A stretch of DNA of 64,000 nucleotides, taken from positions 33,689,667 to 33,753,666 of the forward strand of contig NC_088780.1 of NCBI RefSeq assembly GCF_958450345.1, in the 5' to 3' direction. Each line of letters starts with the position of its first letter. Position 1 is the stretch's first letter. The notes under the pieces are model-generated. The model had not been told where the DNA came from, searched no databases, and worked only from the letters and a program-made list of their open reading frames with translations. Below are positions 24,331-36,430 of this stretch, one piece after another. Source of the DNA: Calliphora vicina. Lineage: Eukaryota; Arthropoda; Insecta; Diptera; Calliphoridae. The translations under genes were made by a program, and so were the position numbers.

Positions 24331-27300
24331 ACTAGCTTTAATCGAACTAAACTAGACCTAGAGTTAAACTAGAATTTACTATAACTAAACTAGAAGTAAA
24401 ATCTAACTCAACTAGAATTTAATTGGAACTTAACTAGAACTAAACTAGCACTAAACTAGAACTAAATTAGAACTAAACCAGAACTAAACTAAATCTAAAC
24501 TAGAGCTAAGCTAGAACTAAACTAGAATTAAAATAGAACTATACTAAACTATAACTAAACTAGAACTAAACTGGAACTAAACTAGAACTAAACTTGAAAT
24601 AAACTAGAACTAAACCAGAACTAATCTAGGACTAAACTAGAACTAAATTAGCACTAAACTAGAACTAAACCAGAATTAAACTAGAACTAAACTAGAACTA
24701 AACTAGAACTAAACTAGAACAAAACTACAACTAAACTATATCTAAACTAGAACAAATTTGAACTAAACTAGAACTAAACTAGAACTAAACTAGAACTAAA
24801 CTAGAACTAAACCAGAGATAAACTAGAACTAAACTAGAACTAAACTAGAACTAAACTAGAACTAAACTAGAACTAAACTAGAACTAAACTAGAACCAGAA
24901 CTAAACTAGAACTAAACTAGAACAAAACTAGAACTAAACTAGAACTAAACTAGAACTAAACTAGAACTAAACTAGAACTAAACTAGAACTAAACTAGAAC
25001 TAAACTAGAACTAAACTAGAACTAAACTAGAACTAAACTAGAACTAAACTAGAACTAAACTAGAACTAAACTAGAACTAAACTAGAACTAAACTAGAACT
25101 AAACTAGAACTAAACTAGAACTAAACTAGAACTAAACTAGAACTAAACTAGAACTAAACTAGAACTAAACTAGAACTAAACTAGAACTAAACTAGAACTA
25201 AACTAGAACTAAACTAGAACTAAAGTAGAACTAAATTAGAACTAAACTAGAATTAAACTAGAACTAAACCAGAGATAAACTAGAACTAAACTTGATCTAA
25301 AATAACTAAATTGGAACTAAACTAGAACTAAACTACTACCAAACTAGAACTAAACCAGAACTAATCTAAAACTAAACTAGAACTAAACTAGAACTAAACT
25401 ACAACTAAACTAGAATAAAACTAGAACTAAACTAGAACTAAACTAGAACTAAACTAGAACTAAACTAGAACTAAACTAGAACTAAACTAGAACTAAATTA
25501 GAACAAAACTACAACTAAACTAGAGCTAAACTAGAGCTAAACTAGATCTAAACTAGAGCTAAACTAGAACTAAACCAAAACTAATCTAGGACTAAACTTG
25601 AACTAAACTAGAACTAAACTAGTCTACAACTATACTAAAACTAAACCAGAACTAATCTAGGACCAAACTAAACTAGAACTAAATTAGCACTAAACTAGAA
25701 TTAAACTAGAACTAAACTTGATCTAAAATAACTAAATTGGAACTAAACTAGAACTAAACTACTACCAAACTAGAACTAAATCAGAACTAATCTAAAACTA
25801 AACTAGAACTAAACTAGAACAAAACTAGAACTAAACTAGAACTAAACTAGAACTAAACTAGAACTAAACTAGAACTAAACTAGAACTAAACTAGAACTAA
25901 ACTAGAACTAAACTAGAACTAAACTAGAACTAAACTAGAACTAAACTAGAACTAAACTAGAACTAAACTAGAACTAAACTAGAACTAAACTAGAACTAAA
26001 CTAGAACTAAACTAGAACTAAACTAGAACTAAACTAGAACTAAACTAGAACTAAACTAGAACTAAACTAGAACTAAACTAGAACTAAACTAGAACTAAAC
26101 TAGAACTAAACTAGAACTAAACTAAACTAGAACTAAACTAGAACTAAACTAGAACTAAACTAGAACTAAACTAGAACTAAACTAGAACTAAACTAGAACT
26201 AAACTAGAACTAAACTAGAACTAAACTAGAACTAAACTAGAACTAAACTAGAACTAAACTAGAACTAAAGTAGAACTAAATTAGAACTAAACTAGAATTA
26301 AACTAGAACTAAACCAGAGATAAACTAGAACTAAACTTGATCTAAAATAACTAAATTGGAACTAAACTAGAACTAAACTACTACCAAACTAGAACTAAAC
26401 CAGAACTAATCTAAAACTAAACTAGAACTAAACTAGAACTAAACTACAACTAAACTAGAATAAAACTAGAACTAAACTAGAACTAAACTAGAACTAAACT
26501 AGAACTAAACTAGAACTAAACTAGAACTAAACTAGAACTAAACTAGAACTAAATTAGAACAAAACTACAACTAAACTAGAGCTAAACTAGAGCTAAACTA
26601 GATCTAAACTAGAGCTAAACTAGAACTAAACCAAAACTAATCTAGGACTAAACTTGAACTAAACTAGAACTAAACTAGTCTACAACTATACTAAAACTAA
26701 ACCAGAACTAATCTAGGACCAAACTAAACTAGAACTAAATTAGCACTAAACTAGAATTAAACTAGAACTAAACTTGATCTAAAATAACTAAATTGGAACT
26801 AAACTAGAACTAAACTACTACCAAACTAGAACTAAATCAGAACTAAAGTAGAACTAAACTAGAACTAAACTAGAACAAAACTAGAGCTAAACCAGAACTA
26901 TTCTAGGACTAAACTAGAACTAAACTAGAACTAAACTAGAACTAAACTAGATCTAAACTAGAGCTAAACCAGAACTAATCTAGGACTAAACTAGAACTAA
27001 ACTAGAACTAACCTAGAGCTAAATCAGAACTAATCTATGACTAAACTAGAACTAAACTAGAGCTAAACCAGAACTAATCTAGGACAAAACTAAATTAGAA
27101 CTAAATTAGCACTAAACTAGATCTAAAATAACTAAATTGGAACTAAACTAGAACTAAACTACTACCAAACTAGAACTAAACCAGAACTAATCTAAAACTA
27201 AACTAGAACTAAACTAGAACGAAACTAGAACTAAACCAGAGATAAGCTAGAACTAAACTAGAACTAAACTTGAACTAATCTAGAACTAAACTTGAACTAA

Positions 27301-27570
27301 ACTTGAACTAATCTAGGACTAAACTAAACTAGAACTAAACTAGAGCTAAACCAGAACTAATCTAGGACTAAACTAAACTAGAACTTAATTAGCACTAAAC
27401 TAGAACTAAACTAGAATTAAACTAGAACTAAACCAGAGATAAACGAGAACTAAACTTGAACTAATCTAGAACTAAACTTGAACTAATCTAGAATTTAACT
27501 AGAACTAAACTAGACCCAAACTAGAACTTAATTAAAACTGAACTACATCTAAACTACAACGAAACTAGTA
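24331..27570 (+). repeat. Satellite B: 11-bp AACTAGAACTA array with higher-order structure
   Basis: About 3.2 kb of tandem GAACTA+AACTA. Near-perfect blocks (about 24900-25220 and 25800-26265) alternate with variant-rich blocks. The variant blocks repeat: TAAAGTAGAACTAAATTAG is at 25221 and 26266 (1045 bp = 95 monomers), and the GACCAAACTAAACTAG junction is at 25661 and 26717 (1056 bp = 96 monomers). A marker with GATCTAAAATAACTAAATTG appears five times (about 25290, 25708, 26338, 26773, 27119). The edges at 24331-24470 and 27450-27570 are more degenerate. Confidence 0.97.
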
Positions 27571-29140
27571 TTCAAATAGTACTGATTCTCAACAGACTAA
27601 AATAGTTAAGTTTTGAACTCAGCTTTGGTACAAAATTGTGGTCATAAAAATAGCTTCAAATCTCTCCAGTTTCCATTTATACCTCCAAATAAAGTGTAGC
27701 ATCTAAAGACCTTACGTGTATCTAGATACAATACACGCCATACTATTGTCCAACAACAAGTTTAGCGTGTACTAATAAATATGCATACAACAATATTTAT
27801 ATTCATTCATGTTTTCTATATGCCATGAATCTATATGGTGGCTACATGTTTAGAAATAATATTATTTTACATCTATAATAAAATTGTCTCACTGGCGATC
27901 TCAAAGTTTTACGCCTGGTTGAGCATATTCGTACATAAAAAAAACCAAACGCGAATTATATAAAAAGTTTTTTTGTTATTGTACTTGTACGGTTCTCCAT
28001 TTATCTAGCGAATGGTGGTGGCGGTTGGTGTGTTGGATTTTTGTTCTGTTCTGCTTAATTCTAATAAATGGTGGAGAAATTAAGTTTGCAAATGACTTGT
28101 AGAATAAGCTTTAGTTGTATGCTTGTATTTATTGTATTTTTACGGAAATAATAAAAAAAAATAACAAAAAAAACTGAACAACAAGCAACAGCAAATAATA
28201 ATCAAGTATAATTTATTTCAAATTGAGATCGACCATGTATCCATTAGATAGTCACAGTGAAGTGTATCTGCGACACAATAGATTAAGTATGAGTTGTTTT
28301 TTTTGGTTTATTTGCTGACTATATACTTATGTATATATATGAATGATTTTCACAAAAAAAAGTTAAATATATTGTTGTTGTTGCTGTTGATTTTTTCAAT
28401 ATTATTTCAACAAGAAATTAAACTTAATTTTGTCATTGTTCATACATACAAATATGTACCACTCCCCTGTTGGTTAAACTATACCACCCTCTTTTTCAGT
28501 CTTTCAGAGTTTATTTTTTGTTGTATCTGTAGAATAAAACACACTTGTTGTTATTTTGTTAATATTATTTTTATTTAACTGAGACCGGATGCAGGAAAGT
28601 CTGCATTCTAAGTGTAACACGAAAAGCCAATACATTATCATACGTTTGTATCTATGTATATATAGATATAGGAATGTGTATACAACAGGTACTTTTGTAT
28701 TTAGATACTTACTGAAATGCTGGACTTTGCTTTAAAATTATTTTTACCTTTATCTCACAAATAATTGTGATTATACAAAATCATTCAACCATTGTCTTGT
28801 AAATTATTTAGAATGAATAATTATATAAAACGAAATAATTGTTATTTTAGCATAAACATGAAACATTTTTTTTAAACACTTGGCTTCAATATTTTTTCAT
28901 AATATGCTGAGTCATTTTGTTATAAAATCATGCAATCGTTATTGTGGCGGTTTCCTATACCCTAAAATATGATCTTTTGATTACTTAGATCTATATCATG
29001 CTTTCAGCAGTTAGAGAAGGAATTATATTTTGTGTTGATTATTATGGACCATATCAATTAGGACTTAGACTTTGCACAGTGGTTTTAAAGAAATCCAAAC
29101 ATGGAATGATTTATTTTATGCAGCTCAACTTCATTACCGC
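27571..29140. other. Host-like stretch, no supported gene
   Basis: GTTGTT and CAACAG triplets, TA microsatellites and A-rich UTR-like runs near 28140-28200. A plus-strand frame at 28294-28578 is T-rich chance. Nothing definite was found. Confidence 0.4.
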
Positions 29141-29219
29141 TTCTTTATAAACAAGCCTGTTTTAAAAATGCAATAGTTGTTGTCAGATTATTAATCATTG
29201 CTCTTGTTAATTTTAATAT

Positions 29220-29470
29220 CCAAATCCTTCTTGTACCCACCATCAAGGAAGAAATATAGAAATATTGATCATCACACATAGAAGTATATATATCCTGGTT
29301 TCTCATAAGACTCTGAGGCGATCTAGCTATGTCCGTCCGTCTGTCCGTTTTCGTGTCTGTTGAAATTGGAACCAAAAGAAAGGAGCTAGCTGGTTGAAAT
29401 TTTCCACATATACTCTGTTGACATGGTTTTTATTGGTATTCAAAATGGGATTTATGATTTAACCTACTCT
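29220..29470 (+). mobile_element. mini-me/DINE-1-like fragment with (GTCY)n
   Basis: GATCTAGCTATGTCCGTCCG followed by TCTGTCCG and later GAGCTAGCTGGTTGAAATTT is the core plus proto-microsatellite typical of mini-me-type fly repeats. These short elements lack coding capacity. This copy lacks clear ends. Confidence 0.65.
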
Positions 29471-29764
29471 TTAATCAATCGTAAATATTATGATTATGCG
29501 GCAATTCAGATAAAATTTTGAATAAATTAGTTCTAAGTTCTCTGAAATTACACTGTTAAGTATGGAGAAATTGAGGAACATTTGTCCCTAGTCCCCACAA
29601 AAAGTACCCCTCAAAAAATATCTTAAACAATCATAATTGTCTTATAATAATTAATATCGAGATGTATGTTTTATATGAACCTATTTTTTCTAACGACTTT
29701 TGTGAAGATCGGTCGATACCCCTCATATAACATCCATATCAGAAAAATATTTTATTGTTAATAA

Positions 29765-29960
29765 ATTTCATAAGATTCTATGGTGATCTAGCTATGTCCG
29801 TCCGTCTGTCTGTCTGTCTGTCTGTTGAAAACAAGTTATTGCCCAAACGAAAAGAGCTAGTTGGCTGAAATTTTCTACAAATACTCTCTGTTAACAATGG
29901 GCAATACCAGTTCATGATTAAACTAGCTACAACAATTACGTGTCCCCTACTTGAGGCAAT
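29765..29960 (+). mobile_element. Second mini-me-like fragment, adjacent
   Basis: GATCTAGCTATGTCCGTCCG is followed by a (TCTG)n run, then GAAAAGAGCTAGTTGGCTGA. It has the same order and orientation as the copy at 29220-29470, about 470 bp away. Confidence 0.65.
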
Positions 29961-30154
29961 CGTCGAAGGTAGTGATTTTTTTTAACAAAATTCTAAGTTT
30001 ATCTTTAAATTCAATTTCTTTACAAATTAAATTAAATATATTTATTGAAATGCATCTGTCACAGTGGAGCAAATTTTTTTAAAATAGTCAAATTTTTAAT
30101 ATCATTTTATTGAACATTAAAATTAAAATTAATTTTTTTAAATTTCAAAAATTA

Positions 30155-31880
30155 TTACGATACCACCGTCTGACAAATAGAGAAAAATTCGTTACACGAA
30201 CCAGATGATATACGTCTGAAACTACAAATTTAACGGAGAAAAACTGTGTTTTCAGTTTTTCATTTCGCGATCCTGTGTCCTTTTTCAAAGAAGTACATTT
30301 TTCAAAAAATATTTAAAAATACTCCTGCTATTCCAACAATGACAAATTGTATGTCAAATGAACAGGAAGAGTTGTAAAATAATTTGTATTATCTTTATTT
30401 TATCCTGTAAGGATCAAAAGATGTCAAAAATGTCCTTTAAAATGTTTATCCTTTATATAAATTCCTTTTAAATAAATAGTGCGTTAAAGACCCAAATATT
30501 CTATACTAAATGTCAAAATTTCATCCTTTATATATATAAAAGTCAAATTAAAAATTAAAAGAAAAAAATTTATTAGTATACAAAAAAGTTTTATTAAGAA
30601 AAGTGCATGTTTATAAACTACACCACCATAGTGGGGGAGGTATAATGTGTTAGAGCTGTTGTTTGCAACATACACAAATATTGTCCCAACACCCACCTTA
30701 TAGCATGTATACCAATCTGCTCAGAATCACTTTCTGAGTCGACTAAGCGATGTCCGTCCGTCTGTCCGTCCATCCATGTAAACTTTGTAATCAAACTACA
30801 GGTCGCAAGTTTAAAGATAATTCCACAAAATTTGGCACAAACCTTTATATTGCCCCAAGGACAAAGGCTGTTGAATTTGGTTAGAATCAGCCCATTATTT
30901 ATCCTAGCCCCCATATAATTGGCCTATTTGAAAATAGTTAAGCTCTCTAAATATCTTAATTATAAACATATTCAAACCAAATTCAGCACAATTATATAAG
31001 CCGAACTCTCACGACCAAATTTCGTGACGATCGGTCAACAATATTCCATAGCTCCAATATAAGCAACATTCTCGAAAATGTCATTAATATACATAAATCT
31101 CTGAAATATGTCAGTATCCAAACAAAATTCGACACAACTATGTTTCATATATTCGCAATTCATCACACAAAATTTTGTGACGATTGGTCCATAATTAGTC
31201 ATAGCTGCCATATAAGGCCTACTACCGAAAATGTGTGTATTCAAATAAGATTCAACACAAAAAAGTTGCATATTAAAAGAAAACTCTATATAATCATATA
31301 CCCACTGTAGGGTATCATAAGGTCGGGCTTGCCCGACTATACCATTTTACTTATTTATTAAAAAGTCTTCTTCGTTGCTTTTCACAACGGATTTTGTTAT
31401 ATTTTTTTCTAATGAAATATTAAAATAAAATATAAAAAATCAAATAATTCAAATTTAAAATATTTTTTAAGACTTAAGTAGTTAAGATAGAAGGATGAAA
31501 TTTTGACATGTGGTATTCAATATTTGGATCTTTAACCCACTATTTTTTTAAAAACAAATTATTGGAAATCTAAAAGGATATTCAAGGATAAAAATTTGAA
31601 AGGACATTTTTGACATATTTTGATCCTTACAGGATAAAACAAAAATAATACGAAATATTTGACAACTGTTCTTGATCTTTTGACACTAAATTTGACATAG
31701 TAGGATGATCAGAAGTATTTTAAAACATTTTTTAAAAATGTACTCCTCTGAAAATTTTAAGTCCTTTTAAAAGGAAACAGGATCACAAACTGAAAACGCA
31801 GTTTTTCTCCAATTAATTTATTGTTTCAGACGTATATCATCCGGTTCGTGTCTAATATTGAGTGTCGTACGGTGTACCTT
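30155..31880. mobile_element. Long-TIR (about 400 bp) element with nested insertion
   Basis: Sequence 30155-30540 is the inverse of about 31480-31880. Shared words include CGAACC[A/G]GATGATATAC, GTCTGAAAC, GGAGAAAAACTG[T/C]GTTTTC, GATCCTGT, CTGTAAGGATCAAAA, TGTCAAAAATGTCC and CATCCTTCT-like ends. The centre is occupied by a mini-me-like copy at 30610-31345. No transposase frame was seen. The arms have diverged by substitutions and indels, so it is old. Confidence 0.7.
30610..31345 (+). mobile_element. Near-full mini-me-like element, nested
   Basis: It starts ACTACACCACCATAGTGGGG and carries CACTTTCTGAGTCGACTAAG, GATGTCCGTCCGTCTGTCC and CCATGTAAACTTTGTAATC. It ends CCCACTGTAGGGTATCATAA and GTCGGGCTTGCCCGACTATA. 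The (GTCY)n block and flanking words recur in the copies at 32215, 54225 and 63166. It is inserted between the arms of the long-TIR element. Confidence 0.75.
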
Positions 31881-32214
31881 AGGGAAATTTTGTACATGCT
31901 TTCAAGTCGAAAAAAAAAGTAATATGTATGCATGAGGGTACATAAAAAGCACAAACCTATTTGTCTTAAAATTCTGAGGCATTTCTTCCTAAATCGGTAG
32001 AATAGGGCTGATGAGGGAGTATTTCGTAGCCTATTTCACAGATTTTTGCCATGGAAACTGCACATGCGCACCCGATTGTGAGCCATCTTTTGGAAAGCTT
32101 TCTCATACCCAAGTTATAATTCAATATTGAAACCACTGAGCCATGTGAGATGAATATGGACCCACAATCTCTCGCACTTCCAATCTTTGATTGGGTAACA
32201 TCATATCATGATTT

Positions 32215-32790
32215 GTATACCCTACACCACCATTAGTTAGTGCTGATGTTTGTAACGTGCAAAAATATTGTCCCAACGCCCACCTTAAAGTATACCAATC
32301 TGCTCAGGATCACTTTCTGTACATCCGTACATGTAAACCTTGTAATAAATTTCAATTCGACAAATTTGGTAATAGCTTTTATATTGCCCCAAGGACAAAG
32401 TTTAATTGAATTTGGTTAGAATCGGTTCATTATTTCTCATACTCCCCATTGTACCGATCGGTCCACAATTTTCCGTAATAAGCAACATTCTCGAAAATTT
32501 CATTAATGTGCATAAATCTCTGAAATATGTTAGTATACAAATAGAATTCAACACTAATATATTTCATATATACGCAAATCATTCCACTAAATTTTGTTAC
32601 GATCGGTTCATAATTAGTCATAGCCCCCATATAAAGCCCACTTCCGAAGATCACTTTATCGAGTATAAATATCTTAAAAATATTGGTATTCAATTAAGAT
32701 TCAATAAAAATAAATTTCATATCAAAAGAAAACTGTTTATAATCATATAATCGGTGTAGTGTATCATATAGTCGGAATTGCCAATTGTTT
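32215..32790 (+). mobile_element. mini-me-like element, shorter copy
   Basis: It starts ATACCCTACACCACCATTAG and has AACGCCCACCTTAAAGTATA, GATCACTTTCTG and CATGTAAACCTTGTAAT. It ends GTGTAGTGTATCATATAGTC. It lacks most of the (GTCY)n run present in its neighbour at 30610. Confidence 0.75.
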
Positions 32791-32808
32791 CGGGTGTATA
32801 GACAGTAA

Positions 32809-33028
32809 CCCTCTAATGCCAAAGCATACCCAAGCACTCATCGCAAAAATGATAATAAATGCAAATATAACTGATTTTGCATTTCAAAAACTCATGTAAC
32901 TGTTGCTAAAAAACTCAATTAAATTATTTTAAAAAGCTTTCAAAGTTTTTGAAATGATTTATCAGTTATATTTGCATTTATTGGCATTTTTCCATGAGTG
33001 TCTTGAGGCATGCTTAAGCATTAGAGGG
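32809..33028. mobile_element. 220-bp piggyBac-like MITE, GTAA-flanked
   Basis: The left end CCCTCTAATGCCAAAGCATA matches the inverse of the right end, with TTAAGCATTAGAGGG at 33014-33028. The arms stay similar for about 85 bp, including AATAAATGCAAATATAACTG. GTAA lies outside both ends (32805-32808 and 33029-33032), a one-base variant of the piggyBac TTAA target. There is no coding frame. Confidence 0.75.
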
Positions 33029-33354
33029 GTAACTGATCATCCTGAACATTCGTCATTTTCCGTTCATATATTTGTGGCCAAAAATACAGTTAACCAATTG
33101 TTTTCCATTGAAATTTATGGTGCAGAATTCCTGTAGTACTTATCAAGCTTAGCTTTTATGTGAATGATGATTTTTTTCAGACGAAATTCACTTTTTTCCA
33201 ATTTCACCTCAAGTCACAAAAAAAAATGACTCAGCTTGCTCAAATTTTGACAGGAATCAACTGACAAGATGTCTGTTGACAGGAGCAATGTTGTCCTTTC
33301 ATTTAATAGCCGGGAAATTCAAAAATTTTTAACTTATTGTCCCTGAAATAGTTT

Positions 33355-33620
33355 TATGGTACGAAATTGAAAACGATTGTGGACTTTATGGCTTTTTTGG
33401 TTAGGCTGTGTGGTTACATTGTCTAACCGAAATTTCCCACTTGTTCCAAAAATTAACTGCTTCGAAAGTAAAAAGTATAAGAAAGTAGTATGGTACGAAA
33501 TTGAAAATGATAATCGATTTTGTGGGTTTAAATTCGATTTTAAGGCTTTTGTGGTTAGGCTGTATGTTTATGTTGTCTTAAAGAAATTCCGCACTTCTTC
33601 CAAATATTACATAATCAGAT
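33355..33620 (+). repeat. 134-bp tandem duplication, two copies
   Basis: TGGTACGAAATTGAAAA begins near 33357 and again near 33491. Each is followed by GTGG, a GGCTTTTnTGGTTAGGCTGT block and a CACTTNTTCCAAA block. The GGTTAGGCTG part also occurs near 3660. Confidence 0.75.
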
Positions 33621-33639
33621 ATCTTATACATTAGCCTAT

Positions 33640-35010
33640 AAGATGGTTCCAATTTTATACAAATTCTCAATTCTTAAGTCTCCTCCCTTCTCCCCTCTCT
33701 CCATAACTATTTTCAAACCATAAGTTTGTTATATTCTCTTATAACTTTTGTACATGTATCTGTAACTTAGTTAATAATAAATATAGACAAATACAAAGAA
33801 CAAAAAAATATATGAAAAAAGCGACCAATAGAAATGCAACACTTAAACTTAAAATGTTAAAAATTATACCGACAACAAATTTGTGGCTACGCTAAACACT
33901 TAAATAATAATAATACAATACTACTGCGATGTTGCTTGCTTGTTGTTACTGTCGACAAGATAATGAAAGATAAGTGTTGTAGTTGTTGCTGTTTTCAATT
34001 GTTTATATTGAAGTGAAAAAAAAAATTATAAAAAAAAAAAACTCAAATAAATAAAATGTAACACACATAGTTACTTGTGTGGAACCATGACGAAAATTAC
34101 TATGAATGTATTGTATTACTATGAATAGCTTGTACTAAAGTAATTACGCTTTGATGACTTTGAAAGAAAATGATAGGTCCCCCTCGCTAATACTTACACA
34201 CACACACACAGATTTAACACAGCTACACTTTAGAAAACCAAGTTCCCCTACAATAATATAAAGAACCCAAAGACACCAACACCTACAATGTTTAAGGCGA
34301 ATTTGTAAAATGAGAAGCGAAATATATAATTTTATTTATTATCAAAAAATTACTGCCTTTATTTACTAGTATACTTGTATAAAAGTTTAGATTTTATTGT
34401 ATACGTTATTACTAACTATTATTAAGTTAAGGTCTCTTATATACAATCGTATACTTGATGAAAATAATAATAATAAAAAAAAAATCAAACAAAAGCACCA
34501 CCCAGTTTTATCAACTAATTCAGAGAATACGACGAGGAGAGCCTATAGAATTGTATAAAGAAAATTTCCAGCCAGTCAGCCAACCAACCAACCAACCAAC
34601 TACACCCACTAAGTTTCGTTTTGGATGGTTGATGAGAATAAGCGGCTACTTTTTATTATTATTATTGTTTTTTTATTATTCTTGCTGATTTTTTTATTTT
34701 TTGCTTTTTTTGTATTGTATTGAATTTTGTTGGAGAAAATTTTACCAAAGAATCACAACAGCAGAACCAATATATTCGTTCATGAATTGAATTTAAACAA
34801 TGCTAACTTTTCAATGAAAATACACAATTTTTTTTAAGAATTTATAGGTGGCATAAGTTTGAATAAATTTTAAATTAAACTTAAAATGTCTTGCATTTCC
34901 GGTTAGGTTTTTGTGTTTGCTTGCTAATTATAAGGAGAAACATTAGAATTATTTTTAAATAACACTGTACAACACCAACAGAATAGGCATAAGAAACCAT
35001 GTGATCCTTA
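33640..35010. other. Host-like non-coding stretch
   Basis: It has GTTGTTGCTG and CAACCAACCAAC runs, a (CA)n at 34197-34210 and a TTATTATT run near 34650. It resembles fly UTR or intron. An open frame at 34455-34688 follows the low-complexity sequence and is not supported. Confidence 0.4.
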
Positions 35011-35083
35011 CAGTTTATGTGTAAAATGTGTTCATCAAATTTATGTAAAATGTTAAGGAGAACATTTTTGTAGAATATGTTAA

Positions 35084-35285
35084 CCCTCTAACTCCTAAAG
35101 GCATGGGTCTTTTTTGTCCTTCTTTTAAAAAAGAGCAAAAAACACCATTAAAACAGGGGTTTAAGGGGTTTAAATGTTCCGCAAAAATATTATCCGTGAA
35201 ATTTTACTATAAGTCTCTGAATACACCAAAACGGATAATTCAACCAGAAAGTGAGAAATAAGACACAACAAAAGAGATCCGAGGG
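35084..35285. mobile_element. 202-bp TTAA-flanked MITE, copy 1
   Basis: CCCTCTAACTCCTAAAGG starts immediately after TTAA (35080-35083). The element ends CCGAGGG before TTAA (35286-35289). The outer CCCTCTAA resembles the ends of the MITE at 32809, so both may use one piggyBac-type source. Confidence 0.7.
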
Positions 35286-35395
35286 TTAATTTCGCATTTA
35301 TTAAGAATTTTATTTTAAAGAACATTTTAGGTATAAAATGTATTCAGCAAATTTATGTAAAATGTTACGAAGAACATTTTTGTAGAATATTTTAA

Positions 35396-35597
35396 CCCTC
35401 TAAATCCCCAAGGCATGGGTCTTTTTTGTACTTCTTTTAAAAATGAGAAAAAAACACCATTAAAGCAGGGGTTGAAGGAGTTAAAGTGTTCCGCAAAAAT
35501 ATTATACGCGAAATTTTACTATAAGTCTCTGAATACACCAAACCGGAAAATTCAACCAGAATGTCAGAAATAAGACATAACAAAGGAGAGCCGAGAA
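35396..35597. mobile_element. 202-bp TTAA-flanked MITE, copy 2 of a tandem duplication
   Basis: It has the same length as copy 1 and TTAA on both sides (35392-35395 and 35598-35601), but its right end has decayed to GAGAA. Flanking sequence is duplicated too: AAATTTATGTAAAATGTTA and GAACATTTTTGTAGAATAT precede both copies. The pair therefore arose by a roughly 312-bp tandem duplication, not by two insertions. Confidence 0.7.
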
Positions 35598-35699
35598 TTA
35601 ATTTCGCATTTATTAAGAATTTCACTTTAACCTTTTCTAGCCACAAGATTTTCATTTTTAAACTAGTTTCAGACTGGACAGGAAGTAAGTATAGACTGT

Positions 35700-36430
35700 G
35701 ATTCTCAGAGTCGTGTTAACTAAAATAGGCAGCCTAACAGATTTTCAAGATCATCTATCTATATCCTCCAGTTCATCATTACAGCTTTCCCCTAAACATT
35801 TTTGCCTGAGACGCTTAATCTAGAACAGTTACATAGAACATGTTCCACTGTTACTAGTTCCTCAATATTCTCGAACAACCTACAGAAGTCCTGAACTCCC
35901 ATATCCCATTTACCAATGAAGGCTTCAATTGAGCAGTACTCGGTTATCACTGCTACTAAAGACCTGAGACTTTTCCTCTCCTGGCTGAACGATTTCTTCA
36001 CCTGCTTAGTTGGTGAGGACGGCTGATCATCCCCAGATCTAGCTCTTCTTAATAGTCTCCTTTTGGGAGCTTTAAGAACGCTAGCAGGCATTGAACTCCC
36101 AGTCTTCACCGATAGTAAGTTTGTTGTGGAATGCTGAACACTGACAGCTTTGTTTCCTTTAACGTCCCCTTTACAGAGTACATTAAGGGAATTAGCCGGT
36201 AGTTTCACAGCCCTCTTCACCTTTGGTACCTAGGAAGATGACGGTGATGTTCTTCAACTATTCACTGCTCTCGCGGAAGACCTGAGCGCTTCAAAAGTTA
36301 GAGCACCACCATCTTTATTTTCAACTAAGCCACATGCTGATGAGGTTGTCGACCCTACACCCTTACGAGTGCTTGCCTGGTCTACGCACAGTGGGTTGAA
36401 TCGCATCCAAAGTGACGCATAACTCAGGCA
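35700..36430 (-). pseudogene. Broken jockey-like non-LTR element, 3' part
   Basis: A 142-codon minus-strand frame (36220-35792) ends AVITEYCSIEAFIGKWDMGV, then QDFCRLFENIEELVTVEHVL and CNCSRLS. This matches the Cys/His-containing tail after the RT of jockey-clade elements (GHC.....G......C..C...EE.VEH.LC.CP.L). After a one-base shift, KCLGESCNDELEDI continues the usual 3' end to about 35770. The N-terminal part of the frame (PKRRLLRRARSGDDQPSS) is basic and Ser/Pro-rich. It looks like a different part of such an element, suggesting an internal deletion that removed endonuclease and RT. Upstream to 36430 there are more decayed frames. Confidence 0.65.

Noticed and set aside
30484..31271. Minus-strand frames of 70-98 codons
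   Set aside because: They lie inside mini-me-like repeat DNA and the same frames are broken in the sister copies at 32.2 and 63.2 kb.
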